Shown one piece after another: positions 1 to 16,095 of a stretch of 64,000 nt of DNA. The position numbers and the translations under genes were made by a program. The notes under the pieces are model-generated. The model was not told the origin of the DNA. It saw nothing but the letters and a program-made list of their open reading frames with translations, and did no database searches. The number at the start of each line of letters is the position of its first letter. Position 1 is the first letter of the stretch. Source of the DNA: Amblyornis subalaris (lineage: Eukaryota > Chordata > Aves > Passeriformes > Ptilonorhynchidae); contig JACAXG010000050.1 in assembly GCA_018881555.1 (NCBI GenBank), positions 1,798,001-1,862,000 on the forward strand, given 5' to 3'.

Positions 1-255
1 TCGTAGCCTTCTGTTTGGGAAGCCACAACCTCCACCCCCTTTCGTTTTGTGCCGCAGTAATTGTAGGTCGCAAGTTGTGGGGGATGCTCCTTTCCTAGCA
101 GGGCGCTGGCAAAGAAAAGCTCTGGAACAGGAATAGTTAGTATCCATTTTCTTCAATCGGATCTGCTTCCTTACACTCTGAATCTCCTCCAGGGACACCA
201 GAAGATGGTGCTTGTGCCTGTTGCTGTCATAAAAGCAAATGCTTTCTGTACTTAC
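1..255 (-). other. SASH1: SASH1 intron, partial
   Basis: This is the start of the intron that follows the 347-bp exon, read on the minus strand. It opens with a good donor (GTAAG, first base at 255). The next family exon, which should begin with the Arg-Thr-Cys part of the SLY domain, is not seen before the window ends. No repeat or gene was recognised here. Confidence 0.8.
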
Positions 256-602
256 CCCATGGCTCAGTGAGCCGAGGCTCTTCTTCATTTCCCCATCTGT
301 TAAGGAGCGGCAAACTTTCTGGGACTTCTCCTCTTCTGGGTAAGAGAAAAATGTCCCAAGTTTCTTGGGAGGCTTGATAAGGCCACGGCTATCAGTTTTG
401 CTGAAGGTCTTCACCAGCTTCCGGTTAGGTCCCCACNTATCAAGACTGCTGGATGAGGGAGAAGTAGTAAGTGAGTCCGAGTCATCCTCTGGCTGCTTTT
501 CACAGGAGGTGTCAAAGTAGAATTGCTTCTTGTGAACTCCAGAGTAAAGTGCTGATCTATCATCCAGTACAGGAGAGTTGTCAAGTGAGTGCTCTTCCAC
601 AC
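256..602 (-). CDS. SASH1: SASH1 coding exon, 347 bp (Ser-rich linker and start of SLY region)
   Basis: Read from 602 down to 256. The acceptor is a pyrimidine tract plus TAG at 605-603 and the donor is GTAAG from 255. The first two bases complete a Gly codon begun in the 133-bp exon. The frame then reads [20 protein letters not shown], and later [20 protein letters not shown] and [11 protein letters not shown], ending SLGSLSHG. These match vertebrate SASH1 almost residue for residue. The segment is a Ser/Asp-rich linker followed by the conserved Lys/Pro stretch and the first residues of the SLY domain; SH3 and SAM modules follow in later exons off the window. SASH1 is a cytoplasmic signalling scaffold described as a tumour suppressor and as a TRAF6-linked adaptor in TLR4 signalling (established knowledge). 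An ambiguous base at 437 leaves one codon unresolved (A-N-G, Thr in the human protein). Confidence 0.95.
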
Positions 603-4850
<4,248 letters not shown>

Positions 4851-7800
4851 TCAAGTTAACCCAGCTCATCTGCTGCGTTGTGTCAATGCAGCTCTGTAAC
4901 TGGTGTATTTTCAGCCCAGGTCAGACAGAAACATTTACATTACTGAGGGTTTTCTTGTTTTCTTTTTTTTTTTCTTTTTCTGAAAGCATGACATACCATT
5001 TTGATTTCTATATCTGTGCAATGTAAGATCCTAGGCATTGAAATGCATTCCTGCCCTTGTCTTTCTTCACATGCATTGTGTAATAACTACTTCCACGTCC
5101 TCTTTCAGTATGTTTCAGGCAGGGCTCTTTCCCAGGGCTCTTCTTACCATACCAGTTATGCTCCTGTGGTTTAGGTCAGTCCCTGGTCTGTCTGGCATCT
5201 CAGAACTTGCTGTTTAAACCTGGTTATAAACAGCTTCTCCAAACTGAAGCTCTGTCATTGACGACTTCTCTTTTTCCCCCCAGTCTTCCCAGAAAATCAA
5301 AAACAGCAGCACAAGAAAGGGACGGGAAGGAAACGAAGGAGGAGACCTCATCTGCCTCACTCACAAACTGCCACAGCTACAAAATATTCCCTTCCTCCTC
5401 CCTGCTCCTTACACTCCTCCTGAAGGCTCTCGAGGCTGGAATTAAGATGGACAGAGCATTCCTCCAGCACTGACCAAGGGAAAACTCTGACCTTTCCAGA
5501 TATACAGTGCAGTCCATATTCCCCAGCATCCCGTTTCGTTTTGCATCTGATCCAGTATGCTCAGTTCCAGCTGTTTTCCCTCAAGTATCAAACATTACAG
5601 AGACAAAAAAAAATTCCCTTCTCTCCAGCAGCAGTGACACAACAAGCTGAAACAATCCATTCCTTGTGAACGAGAAGACAACTTCGATTTTCGAGCCAGA
5701 TCCAATNTTCAACGTGCTACTTCCTCTGTTTTAATCAGTTCAGAATGTGGAAGGCGGCAGGGGGAAGGGCAGGGGAGAGGAGGCCAGCAGGGCTCTCCGG
5801 CTTGGCCAGGACAGCCCTGGCATCGTGCGCTGCTGCACATTCCTGTGCACAGCACAGGCTCCAGCTGGAGTATGGTATGGATCGTATACCTTACTTTGTT
5901 TTCACTCACAGTCCCAGCCAATTCACAGCATTCCTGATGGTCAGCTCTAAAAACCCTCATGCAACTTCCTGTCAGTGCAGCTATCTGAGTTTCCTCAGGG
6001 CGCTCATGCTTTTTTCTCCTTCTCCTTAATTAAACTCTTAAAAATAAGAACGATCCCAAACAGATGCAAGCCAAGTAAAAACAAACAAACAAAAAAAAAT
6101 CCACCCTCTTCTCTTCCCAGCAAAAATGCTGTCTGCTTATCCGGAGGATGAATAAAAGAGGCCAAACATAAAATGCTTTCTACTTTTCTAATGCACTTAA
6201 ATATCAGGATGTGGTACTACAGGCAGATGCCGTGGGGCAGGACACCAATTAGCAGTTGCATGGGTGTACTTCCAAAGGCACACATAGTGCCTGAGAGAGC
6301 CAGGGCAGTTCTGAAAGCCTACCTCCCAGGCATGTACCTCACAAGGGCCCCAGAACCACACCAGAGCAAACTTCAACAACTTTCTGCAAGGACACTGTCA
6401 ATTACTAATTTCNCATAAACTTTGCATTAATCCAAAATAAGGAGGAATACCAAACTGACCACATATGGCAGTAGGAATTGCCATTTTATCATCCAAGAAT
6501 TGCACAAATGCATTTATTGTGGTTACAGACTGGCTAGGTAATTAATAAACTTCCTTCAGGAAAAATAGGACTGTAAAGAGGAGTACCAGGGTTGTTTATA
6601 TCAAGAAAAATTAGGCAACAAGATGAGCATTAATTCAGAGATTATGCCTGGGACAACTTAGTGACATGTCAAACAAGACAGACACATTTAGATAAGATGA
6701 TGAATGGATTATTGACTGTAATCAAGAAGTTCAGTCAAGATTTCTTGGGCCATTAAGTACATCCTGGCAAGCAACCATCATGCATATTCTGCACTCATGA
6801 TATGTTTATTTTAAATGCAATTACTCTAGGGGATTGCTTTCCATCATTACTTTTCGTACACCCTTGGTTTGNAGTACTACTGTTTGTGAAACTGTTAGCT
6901 CTGTAAGACTTAGAGAACAGNTCATACCTGGTCCTCCCAGCCAGGATTTCATTGAAGAATGAACACCTAGTCCTACTTTGCACCACTGATNTCTGATAAG
7001 GAACTGTGCCCCCTCACAGTTATGAAGACTCAACAACAACAACAAAAAAAAGCTTTTACAATGTCTGACATTTGCATTCACAACTACCACAGCAAAAGCA
7101 AGTTTCAAAATAGCCCCAGCGCAAGGTACTGACATCAAACCTGAGTGGGTGGTACAGTGGGTGCTCAACACACTTCAAAATAAATAAAGTCAAATCATAA
7201 TTAAATGTCAGCTGGTTTTCCCCGATGCTTCAGGGCTCTTGGCACCCTTTGAGCTGGGGTCCTCCACAAGCAACAACAGATCCTGCCCATCGCCAGTGCT
7301 TCGCAGATAGGCGAGAACAGCTTGTGCTTTATGGGTAGATGAAAAACAAAGTCAGGCTCCCTCCAGCAGCCTATTTCCTATCATACTAGGTAGCATGTAA
7401 CAGAGAAATCTTCTAGAGAGAAAAAGGATTGACAATAAGTTTACGCAAAATGGCTTAAAAATGGTGATTACACCAGTGGTACCACTCAGGAAACTTTCTT
7501 GTCAAATAATGCCAATTCCTTGAAAAGTTAAGCATTTTCAAAAAGGGTTACTCTTCACTCGCTTCCTGTTTTTGAATTAGTTTTTTTAAGAAAGGCCTTG
7601 GAATTATCAAAAGTTTCCACTTTGGCACATGGGAAACAGAGCTTAATTTTCCAGCTCAAGCAATGCTTTCTTTTACAGCTAATATTAAACAGAAAACAGA
7701 AATGTAAAGCATTCATATGCCATAACTGACATATTTGGAAATCACTGAACTCCTATGCTTTGACTTCCTCAACCCACTCTACCCTCCCCTCTTTCATGGT

Positions 7801-8504
7801 GACTGAATTGCTTTTTTTGGTAGCTGTCCCTGACTTCAGATGGGAAAATCACCCCAATGTCCCCAAAGCATGGTGGGCTGGGCAAATGGCTTCCTGGACA
7901 GCTCTAGGAGCGAGGCCTTGGCACAGGGCCAAGGCCTGTGATGGAGCTGATGTAGCCAGCTGCCAGTGCCCTCTTGGCCTCTTCTCCCTTCACAGGCACC
8001 CCAGTGTGCTGCAGCACTGCAGAAGGGTAGACATGGTGTGTTACAGAGTAGACAACGTGCCCGTAAGATGCTCGGCCAGAGGCTCTCTGGCACTGGAGGA
8101 GTCCATGTTGCAATGCCTCCTGGCCCTGGCACATGGTTGTTCCACCAGACCAAGCCTCAGTGTCCTTAACATGCTGGTAAAACAGCCAGAGCCCCTCCAT
8201 CTCCCTGTCCCCCTGTGCACAGCCAAGGCAGGCCTCTCCCCATGCCCTCAAGGGGAAAACAAACGGATTTGCAGTACTGCAAATAGGAACAACTTAACTT
8301 CCATCTCCTCCACTCCAAATTTTTCCATCCGAAAGCCCATATGGCTCAACTTTTAATTACTTTGGCTAATGCCGTATGTAGTAATTCTGTGGTGAATGCT
8401 TAAGTGTTTCATTTCTGGTTTCCAGGGCAACATTACATCAGATTGCAGACAGCTGGCTCCACAGCCCTAAACCATAGCAAATTGGCCAAAGCTGATGCAC
8501 AAAA

Positions 8505-8710
8505 ATCGCGCTGGTTGAAAGGGAGCGCAGGGCTCAGCCGGGCTGCCGGGGACCCTGCGCAGCCTGCAGGGCCCCTTGGCGGGGCTGGCTGGGCGGAGCC
8601 GCCCTTCCCCGCGCGGCTTGGAGCAAGTGCATCCCGCATCTGCAGTGCTCTCACAGCGCGGAAACCCGCCAGCTTGGAGAGCTTGGCTGCACAAACGCGA
8701 GAAGGGCTGC
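8505..8710. promoter_or_regulatory. CpG-rich patch inside SASH1 intron, possible internal promoter or enhancer
   Basis: In an otherwise AT-rich, CpG-poor intron, this stretch of about 200 bases is GC-rich with many CpG dinucleotides, for example around 8580-8625 (GGCGGGGC, GGGCGGAGCCGCCC, CCCGCGCGG). It contains GC-box-like GGGCGG on the plus strand and its complement. There is no TATA box and no recognised coding exon. It could be an alternative SASH1 promoter on the minus strand, a promoter for an unannotated non-coding RNA, or an enhancer. The composition is visible; the function is inferred. Confidence 0.35.
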
Positions 8711-9738
8711 AGGGAAACAGGGACTAAATTAACAGCATCTGGAAATACCAAGAACTGCATGCAGAGGACTGCAGCCACCACGTACCGCATGGCTGGAAAA
8801 CTACAGAGAGGGCAAGGCCCATATCCACTGCCCAGCCCTATGCTGCAAACAAATGTGGCCACAAACCATGAAGATGCTGTCAAATCAAGGAGAAATCAAT
8901 CCCTTCTGCCACCTCTTGCATCTCTTCACCTTAGAAAACTCCCTACTCGTGCACCTCCAAAGGCCAGGCATTGCATCATCTCATATATAAGATCAAAGTA
9001 AAAAGCTTTACATTCAGGAACAAATACGATATTAGCACATGTACTCTGACATTCTAGGAGCTCTCTACAGTTCTGCTACTGGCACCCTCCTTGCTTTCTC
9101 TCCCACTTTTCTCACGCAGACTCTTTGCTGCTGCCTGCTCTGGAGGCAGGGCACACGCCTTGCTCTGCCGCTCTCTAACATCCAGCCCATTTCACACGCC
9201 ACAGAAATAACAATCCTAACCTCCCTCTTTGAATTAGTGCTTCACAGAGAGAGAGAGGGAGAGCGAGCTAACTTTTATTAGAGTACTTGGAATTAATTGG
9301 CAAAATGTAAACCCGAAGCAAGTAGCTAGCTTTCGGCAGGACTATGTTTGGAAACACTTCAGAGTTATAGCAGCAGCCCTTGAAAAACAGGCAAAGCCTG
9401 CTAGCCATGTCCCAGTAAAAATGTGTAAGAAACACTAGGACAACATCCAGTTAAAGCTATCATAACTGATTAATTTGCTTCAGCTCCATAAAAAACCCCA
9501 AACATACATGACTTTTACATGAGCTGTGTGAAGCCACTTAGAGAGATGTTAAAATTTTACAATTTGCTTTACGCCCAGTAATAGTTCAGCCCCAAACTGA
9601 AATCTCTAGGAAATCTTCCATCTAAGAAACAAGAAATCTTTTAATACCTGATTAACCTCAAGCTGCAATCCTTTTTTGCTATCAGACAATTCTTGTTCAG
9701 CAAAGTGGGGCAAGAAAACAGATTTAGATTCATGGGCA

Positions 9739-9762
9739 TATCACATCACATCACATCACATC
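9739..9762. repeat. Pentanucleotide microsatellite (TCACA)n
   Basis: About five tandem copies of TCACA in intronic sequence. Confidence 0.9.
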
Positions 9763-12700
9763 CCCCAGTCCTGGGTAGCTCACCTCAGAACTACAAACTC
9801 TATAGGAACAGCAAAGAGACTTTGCTGTTCCCTTTAGGAGACGTGGCTACACGTGTCCTTTCTTTTTTCTAACAGGCTTTACATCTGCCAAAAAACCCCA
9901 CCATTGTAGCTGTAAAAAATTTTTTATTAAAGATGCCTGGATAAAGTCAGAGACAGGAAAATAGAACAGAAAAGAACTTAAAAGCCCAAGTAAAGGAAAA
10001 GGAAAACTGAGAAAAGCTATGCATGCTGTGCTGTGCCTAAGAATAACCACAAAAGCCTTTTCTCTTTCTCCCTCTCTGAAACAGGAGGCACATCCTCTCC
10101 ACATCATGCAACATGCTCAGTGACTTACCAGCTTCGGCATTTATAGGCCTAAAGCTCAGTNTCGAGTATTTTCCCCAGAGTCCTCAACCGCTGTCAGCTT
10201 TGTAACCCTAAAATTTAGGAGCAGACACTTCTTCTTAAGTATTGTATTCGCTCTGAATCCTGCACACAAAATGCCTCTTCTGTGGAGTTACATTATCAGA
10301 CACCAAACTGGCTCCAATTCCAGTGCTGAATATGTAAAGAAGAAAAAAGCGTGATGCTGGACTCAATTAGCTGTTTTCTGCTCACTGATTGATTCCCCCA
10401 GTTACTCGCTAGCTGCATAACTTGCAAGAAAGGCATAAGTCATCAGCTCTAAGCAAATCTTCTATTCACCACAAGGAAAAAAGGGAGTGTTGTACATGGC
10501 AAACAATCCCTGTTTTCACTGACGAAGGCTTGCTGACCTCTTGCTGGCCTCCAGTTCCTTAATTACTGTCTATGGAATTTCAGTGAAAGAAAAAAATACA
10601 GAGAATCTCTGCAAAGCCAGGACGAAGACTGACCCTCAAACACCACCACTAGAGTGAAGGCTGTGTCTATAGGAAATGTAACTTAAGCCCTTTACCAGGC
10701 TTTTTTTATTTTCACTTTTTAATTCTTTTGACAAAAATCCCCTGAGAATCTCCCTTTATAAAGGGCTAATTTGAAAGAAAAATAAACCTTGCTTAAATGT
10801 TTTTCAACTTCATGAACTTAGATACTTTTTTTGATCTTTCTCCTCGGTTTCAGTGCTATAAAAGAATATAACTAAGAACTGGAAAGAGAAATGCTGGTCC
10901 AGAATTAGCCACGTTGTGGCTNTATGAAGCATTGTAGTGTGACTTCCAACTTCTCCGCCTAAGCTGGGCTCCCTTCTCCCTTCCTAGGAAACAGACTCTG
11001 AGGTGCTCAAGTAAATTGGCATTTCTTCTATAGGTGACCATACCTAATCCCAAACCCCGCAAAAAATCCAGAATTTGGACATTTCTTCTCAGAGCACAAG
11101 AAAATGAGCACCAAAACTGCTACTAATTAGAAGCACTGCTATCCAGTGTTGGAAAGCAGTAGCAAAGGCATATCACAACAGCACCCTGTAAGCCAAAGAA
11201 GATTCTTCTGACTCAGGACCATACTATCAGTGGTCTGTTAATCTGGATTCACTGCAAATCAATCACACTGTGAAATCATAGCTGGGCTAAACATCTATTT
11301 CCTTTGAAGACTGGCTGATTTTAATAAGACACCCAGTCCAATATCCTTTTTCAATTTCTCCACCTTTGTGCTAGTGACTGTACACAGCTTTTCTACTCCC
11401 TAGCAGTCATGTAAGTTAGATTTACTAGTGTGTTGTAGCTGGGTTCTTACCCTTGAATTACTTCAGCCCCAAAACTCGGATGTAAAGCCCTATGGAAAAT
11501 TCTAAGCCTCAGATAAAACCAGCTAGTGTTCTCCAGTTTCAATAACATACAAGCCCACATCAAGTGAAACATGACAGCGACTTCCTTGAAATGTATCCCA
11601 GATTCCCTTAAAAGTTCATGGCCATGAGTGAAACTGATTTAAGTCTGGGGCTTTGCAACTTGAGTTTTGAAGGTTTTGGATTTCATTAAGAAAGTTTCAN
11701 AGACCTCTAATCCTTGCAGAGGCTGTTTATAGAAAACTGTGTGAAGCTAAGATGTGATAATCTGCATCATATCCTGAAGTTACAAATAATGGCGTCCAAA
11801 ATTTTAAAGAAAATTCACATAGGTCATAAATATTTGTTTTGCCAAGTGCATGAATTGCAAGGGCTGTGCAGGTCTAAAACATGCAGTGTCAGCCCCCGCA
11901 GGTAACCATGTCTGGGTCTGGTCTGTGATTACTTATAAGAAAATCAAAGGAGCATCCAGTGGCTACTTTGCTGAGAGATATATTACACATTAGTTGGTGA
12001 CGACACTGCTTGCTGAAATTAGTGGGAAATATTTGTCATAAGTAACAAGAGCATAAAAGTTTAATTCTCCCAGGAGGTCTGTCTTGATACAAGAATAGCT
12101 TCTTAGGCAAATTCCTAGCTATTAACTGTTTCCGGGTTTTAGTTCGATTTTGAGAAGCATATTGCCGACTTTTGTATCTGTAAGCCAGACACATTTCCTC
12201 ATGGCAAAGCGCTTCTCTCACTGATTAACATAATTAATTTTAATGACATTACAACTGTACTCGTGTACCACATGTCGTAGGTATATGTAGCAGAATGAAA
12301 CTCTGTATTACATTATTCTGTATCTGTTACAATACAACATTCTTTTCAATTCTCTCGCAGACTCCTCTATACATGGAAACAAAAGTCTTTAACAAGGCTC
12401 TCTCAACTGAATCTTGTGTTTTGGCAAGGCTAAGAACATCCAGGGAGAATTCCTATTCTTTGGCATAGGCTGTACTATTAATGAACGGAGTACTCCACTG
12501 GTGCTGGAAATCCACCTCTCNACTTCTTGGAAAACCAAGGGTGAAACAGCAATAATGGAACACAGCAAAATTCATATCAGAGAAACAAAGGAAAAGAATG
12601 AGACCCCTTTAGTGAAGGTTGTAGTAACTTAAATTACATTCTTAATAGTATTTTCAAACAATCAAGCTATTAATGTTACCATCCTAAGTGTGAGGAAGGA

Positions 12701-15244
12701 AACACCAGCATTGGGGAAGGGGGACAAGTGGTAACCGTTGGGAGGGCAATTAAAATTTTCAATTGTACCACAAGTAAAGATTATTCAGCCTGGGTCTGCC
12801 AAATAGGGCAGTGAAACACATGGCTTTCGAAATTTCTAATTCTTGAACTAAGCAAGGCTTTGTTCTAATTTAATAGCCTTGCTCTCAGAAAAGATGGGGG
12901 CAGGGAAACCACATTATGGATTACAGCATCTCCTGCTGGCTGATGCATGGAGAACAGGAAAAAGCTGGTACCACCACCCCCCCACCCGACAAAAAGGAGA
13001 AAAATTAGGCAGCTGCAAAAGGTAAAAATGGTATAAAAAAAGTGAATTAGAATAAATACTTAATTAATCTGCCTTCGCACCTCCCATCCTCCTCCAATAT
13101 ATGGCCAAACATTTTGCAGTAAAGTAAGTCAACAGGGCTTGTCTGAATGCAGGCAAAACAGAAGTGGTTATGAACACCCCTAATTACAGCCACCGCCTGG
13201 GTGTTACTGTAAGCTCTCTGAGTCATGACAGAAGGAACGTTTTTCTCAGAGACCTTACAACAGACTAACTACAGGAGAAATTCCTACTGGCAGTGAGCAG
13301 GAGGTTTACTTGAGATACATTACAGCCAGCTGCTCAGTACAATCCTGTGGTGACAATGTTTAGTCCCGCTGGGGACCCATACCTAGCCAAGTTGTGTCTG
13401 ATAACAACTCGGGCAGGTCTTGCACGTTAAATAGTACTTAAAGAGGTGATACAGTTTTATTCCTAAATAATTTGCAGGAGTCTCTCCTGCAAATTCTAAA
13501 GTGTTCTGGAAAATTTCAGAAAAAATAGGTGAAAAACTCCCTAGAGTGTTCTACAAACCCAAATATAAACACATCGATGGTCTCTTTGCTATCATCACTC
13601 TCCGGCACTGACCTTACTTTGTGTTGTGTCATGGGAACTGTAATGACGACTTGTGTTCCTCTCATGAAGGTTTTTGTATTACTATACCCATGGGAATTCT
13701 TGCTCTTACGCATGGATAGAAAGAGGGGAAAGATCGTAACAAAATATGCTGTAATTCTTCTGCCACTATAGCTTTCACCAAGAGGTGCTGGACTACGTCC
13801 CTGTGATCAGTGGAAAAGGAGGGCAGCCAATGCCTCCCAGGACAAGTCTCTGTGATAGCCATATAGCATGAGAATTTAACACTACCATTTTGAAGCCATG
13901 TCTTATAGGCTCTTTTTCATCATAACTGTTACTAAGCACTGACAGTATTANAGGAATTTGAGTAGTAATAATAAATACACTATCCAATACAATGAGGCCC
14001 ATCAGTGCCTTTCAGGAAATCTTTAAAGAAATTGGGTCACTAGATTCTTCAGAGCAAAGATGAAAGCTCTACATTCATTCACAGCCNTGCTCAGGAGCAG
14101 CTCCCCTCTGTTACTTAAAAGAGCATGCAGGGCCTGGAGGTGGCAACAAGCTCTCCAAGAAGAACTAAAACACAGAAACATCCTCTTCTACCTTTTAGCC
14201 TTTCACGGAAAAGAAACCTTACCAAAAATGACGAGTCCTGTGATTACAGCAAAAACAGGGCTAACACTTCAAAATGCTCAAAATATCCACATTGCTTCAA
14301 TTAAATACTATTGTTTAAAGTAAAACAAACCTCATCATACCCTACTCTCCATAGATATCCAATGCTGATTCACAATATACATTCTAATAAATCTAGTCTA
14401 ACAAATTTAACTGACTATACCAAAAGAAGCGCTTTTTCCTGTTTACTCTAATAGCCCTGTATTATGAGCAATAATAATGTTAACAAATGGTTAAAAATTT
14501 TAAGAATCCATCAGTACTATGAATAAAAATTAATTAAAAAATAGCTGCATTTAGAAAGCATCCACATTCTGAAACACAGTATAACCCTGAATAACACTGA
14601 TTTGCTGTAATTATGCTTAGATTTACTCTTGAGATAATTGGTGTTACGAAAGTTACACTGCAATTATTTCTTTTCTTCCTATTCTTCACACTTACCAAAC
14701 TACACAGTAATGACTGTCGTTAGTCAGAGATAATGATATCAGACTTAATCTTTTGCCAGAGTCAGGTTTGTACCATGGGTAACACAATCCTGATTCAACA
14801 GCTTCAGCATCTCTTGGGCTGAAATGAATACAACTCAAAGTCCATTCTCATCTGTTACTCTGTCTTTGACACTTGTAGCAGAGACAAACCCAATTCTGCA
14901 CATCCTTTCAACTTTTATCCCCATTTAACCACTTGGTAACAACAACAAAAAAAATGTCCTCAGGAAATAACAGTAAGGAGCAACAAATGATTATATCAAT
15001 CCAGCTAGAGCTGTTGCTGTGTGGACTCAGTGAGCTGCCATCTGGTAAAAAATGGATCAATAGAAGACGGAAAAGAGATGCAATGCAAGCGGGAATTTTC
15101 CCTGGCATCGCCCTCATGGCAGGTGCAAATGTGCACAGTACACTTCCAGTNTGCACCACTGCTGCCACTCTCCTCAGAGAAAATAAATGGGATGCCAGTT
15201 TCCAACTGGTAAGGTAATGGTCCTGGGAAAAGAAGTGCTGGGAG

Positions 15245-15250
15245 GGCAGG
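15245..15250 (+). repeat. Target site duplication, left copy (GGCAGG)
   Basis: The six bases just before the 5' LTR are identical to the six bases just after the 3' LTR (20213-20218). This marks a simple integration with no later LTR-LTR recombination or flank rearrangement. Confidence 0.9.
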
Positions 15251-15788
15251 TGTTGCCGTGGTTCAAGCCCCGTCAGGAAGAGGGCCGGCCCGACCACAGT
15301 AGTGGGCGGTTTCTAGAGTCTGAACCACCCACATCTCCTCCCACTGAGGGACTGATTGATGGCTATCCGTGTATGGCTAAGGTTCCAGATTTTTCGTTTG
15401 AATTGTACCCCCCATTGGATCCCCTCCCTAAGTCCCTCCTTCCCTCTGTTCCCGTTCGATATCCTCCTATCCTGCACCTACCTACCCTCAGACCATTGGT
15501 CTGTATGCTCTTCCCGCCCCCGTTGCTATCCTCATAAGCTCTGACACCCGGAGCCATCTTTGTCCTTTGGTCCCTGACCCCTTGACAATAAACTACTCTG
15601 TCGAGACCATACCAAGGACCCGTCGCCTTCTTTGCTGCTTCCCGCCGCCTCAGAGAACAGTGCTAGAGTGTTCACGGCGCCTGCTATCCCAGACCATGAG
15701 AGCTGCCAAAGCCGTCGGTAAAAGTGCTCCTGCCCGGGGCGCTTCTGGAAGGCTGCGGCATCCTAACACAGAAAGTACCGCTGCAGCA
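15251..15788 (+). repeat. 5' LTR of ERVK-like provirus (538 bp)
   Basis: Begins TGTTGC and ends GCAGCA. It aligns without indels to the 3' LTR over 164 bases at the start and 225 bases at the end, with about 13 substitutions by hand count. A polyadenylation signal AATAAA lies at 15587-15592. The downstream part (about 15600-15760) is CpG-rich. An inverted CCAAT-type ATTGG occurs near 15495. No canonical TATA box is evident, so the U3/R boundary cannot be fixed by eye. Confidence 0.95.
15587..15592 (+). promoter_or_regulatory. LTR polyadenylation signal AATAAA (5' copy)
   Basis: AATAAA in the context TTGACAATAAACTACTCTG, repeated identically in the 3' LTR at 20011-20016. It probably lies in or just before the R region of the LTR. 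Confidence 0.7.
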
Positions 15789-15790
15789 GT

Positions 15791-15808
15791 TGGNGCCCGA
15801 ACAGGGAC
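15791..15808 (+). other. Primer binding site, tRNA-Lys type
   Basis: Two bases after the 5' LTR the sequence reads TGGNGCCCGAACAGGGAC. Apart from the ambiguous base this is the complement of the 3' end of the Lys3-type tRNA used as reverse transcription primer by many class II retroviruses. Its exact spacing from the LTR confirms the LTR end. Confidence 0.93.
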
Positions 15809-16009
15809 CACTCGTTCGGCGGTTCCTGGAAGCGTCCCCGGCGAGACTTACTCGCAGGGATTAAGTCGCGTTCGGAGAAGCCAGCGCCACACAGAGGATT
15901 TTAGAGTTTTAGAGGATGACTCCATGGGAGGACCGGTAGCCTTCAGGAGTGGAAGGTTGGTCCAGGGATAGCAGACTGCACCCGAGACCTTTCATTGACT
16001 CCACTGGGT

Positions 16010-16018
16010 GAGGTGAGT
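16010..16018 (+). promoter_or_regulatory. Candidate proviral major splice donor
   Basis: GTGAGGTGAGTAC matches the donor consensus strongly, with the GT at 16013-16014. It lies in the untranslated leader between the primer site and the gag start at 16096, where retroviruses place the donor for spliced env RNA. Position and consensus are seen; use is inferred. Confidence 0.5.
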
Positions 16019-16095
16019 ACCCGTGGGGTCCCCCTTCTCAGTTTTTCTTTTGTCCTTTCCTCTCGGGATGCGGGTGAAGTTTCTGGGCTGGAAAG

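Noticed and set aside
411..602. Minus-strand ORF of 63 codons starting with Met
   Set aside because: It is a shadow frame of the 347-bp SASH1 exon, which is read in another frame.
7760..8356. Plus-strand open frame of 198 codons
   Set aside because: No domain or family resemblance, no splice or start context, and overlapping open frames on the other strand. It fits chance in a GC-richer stretch.
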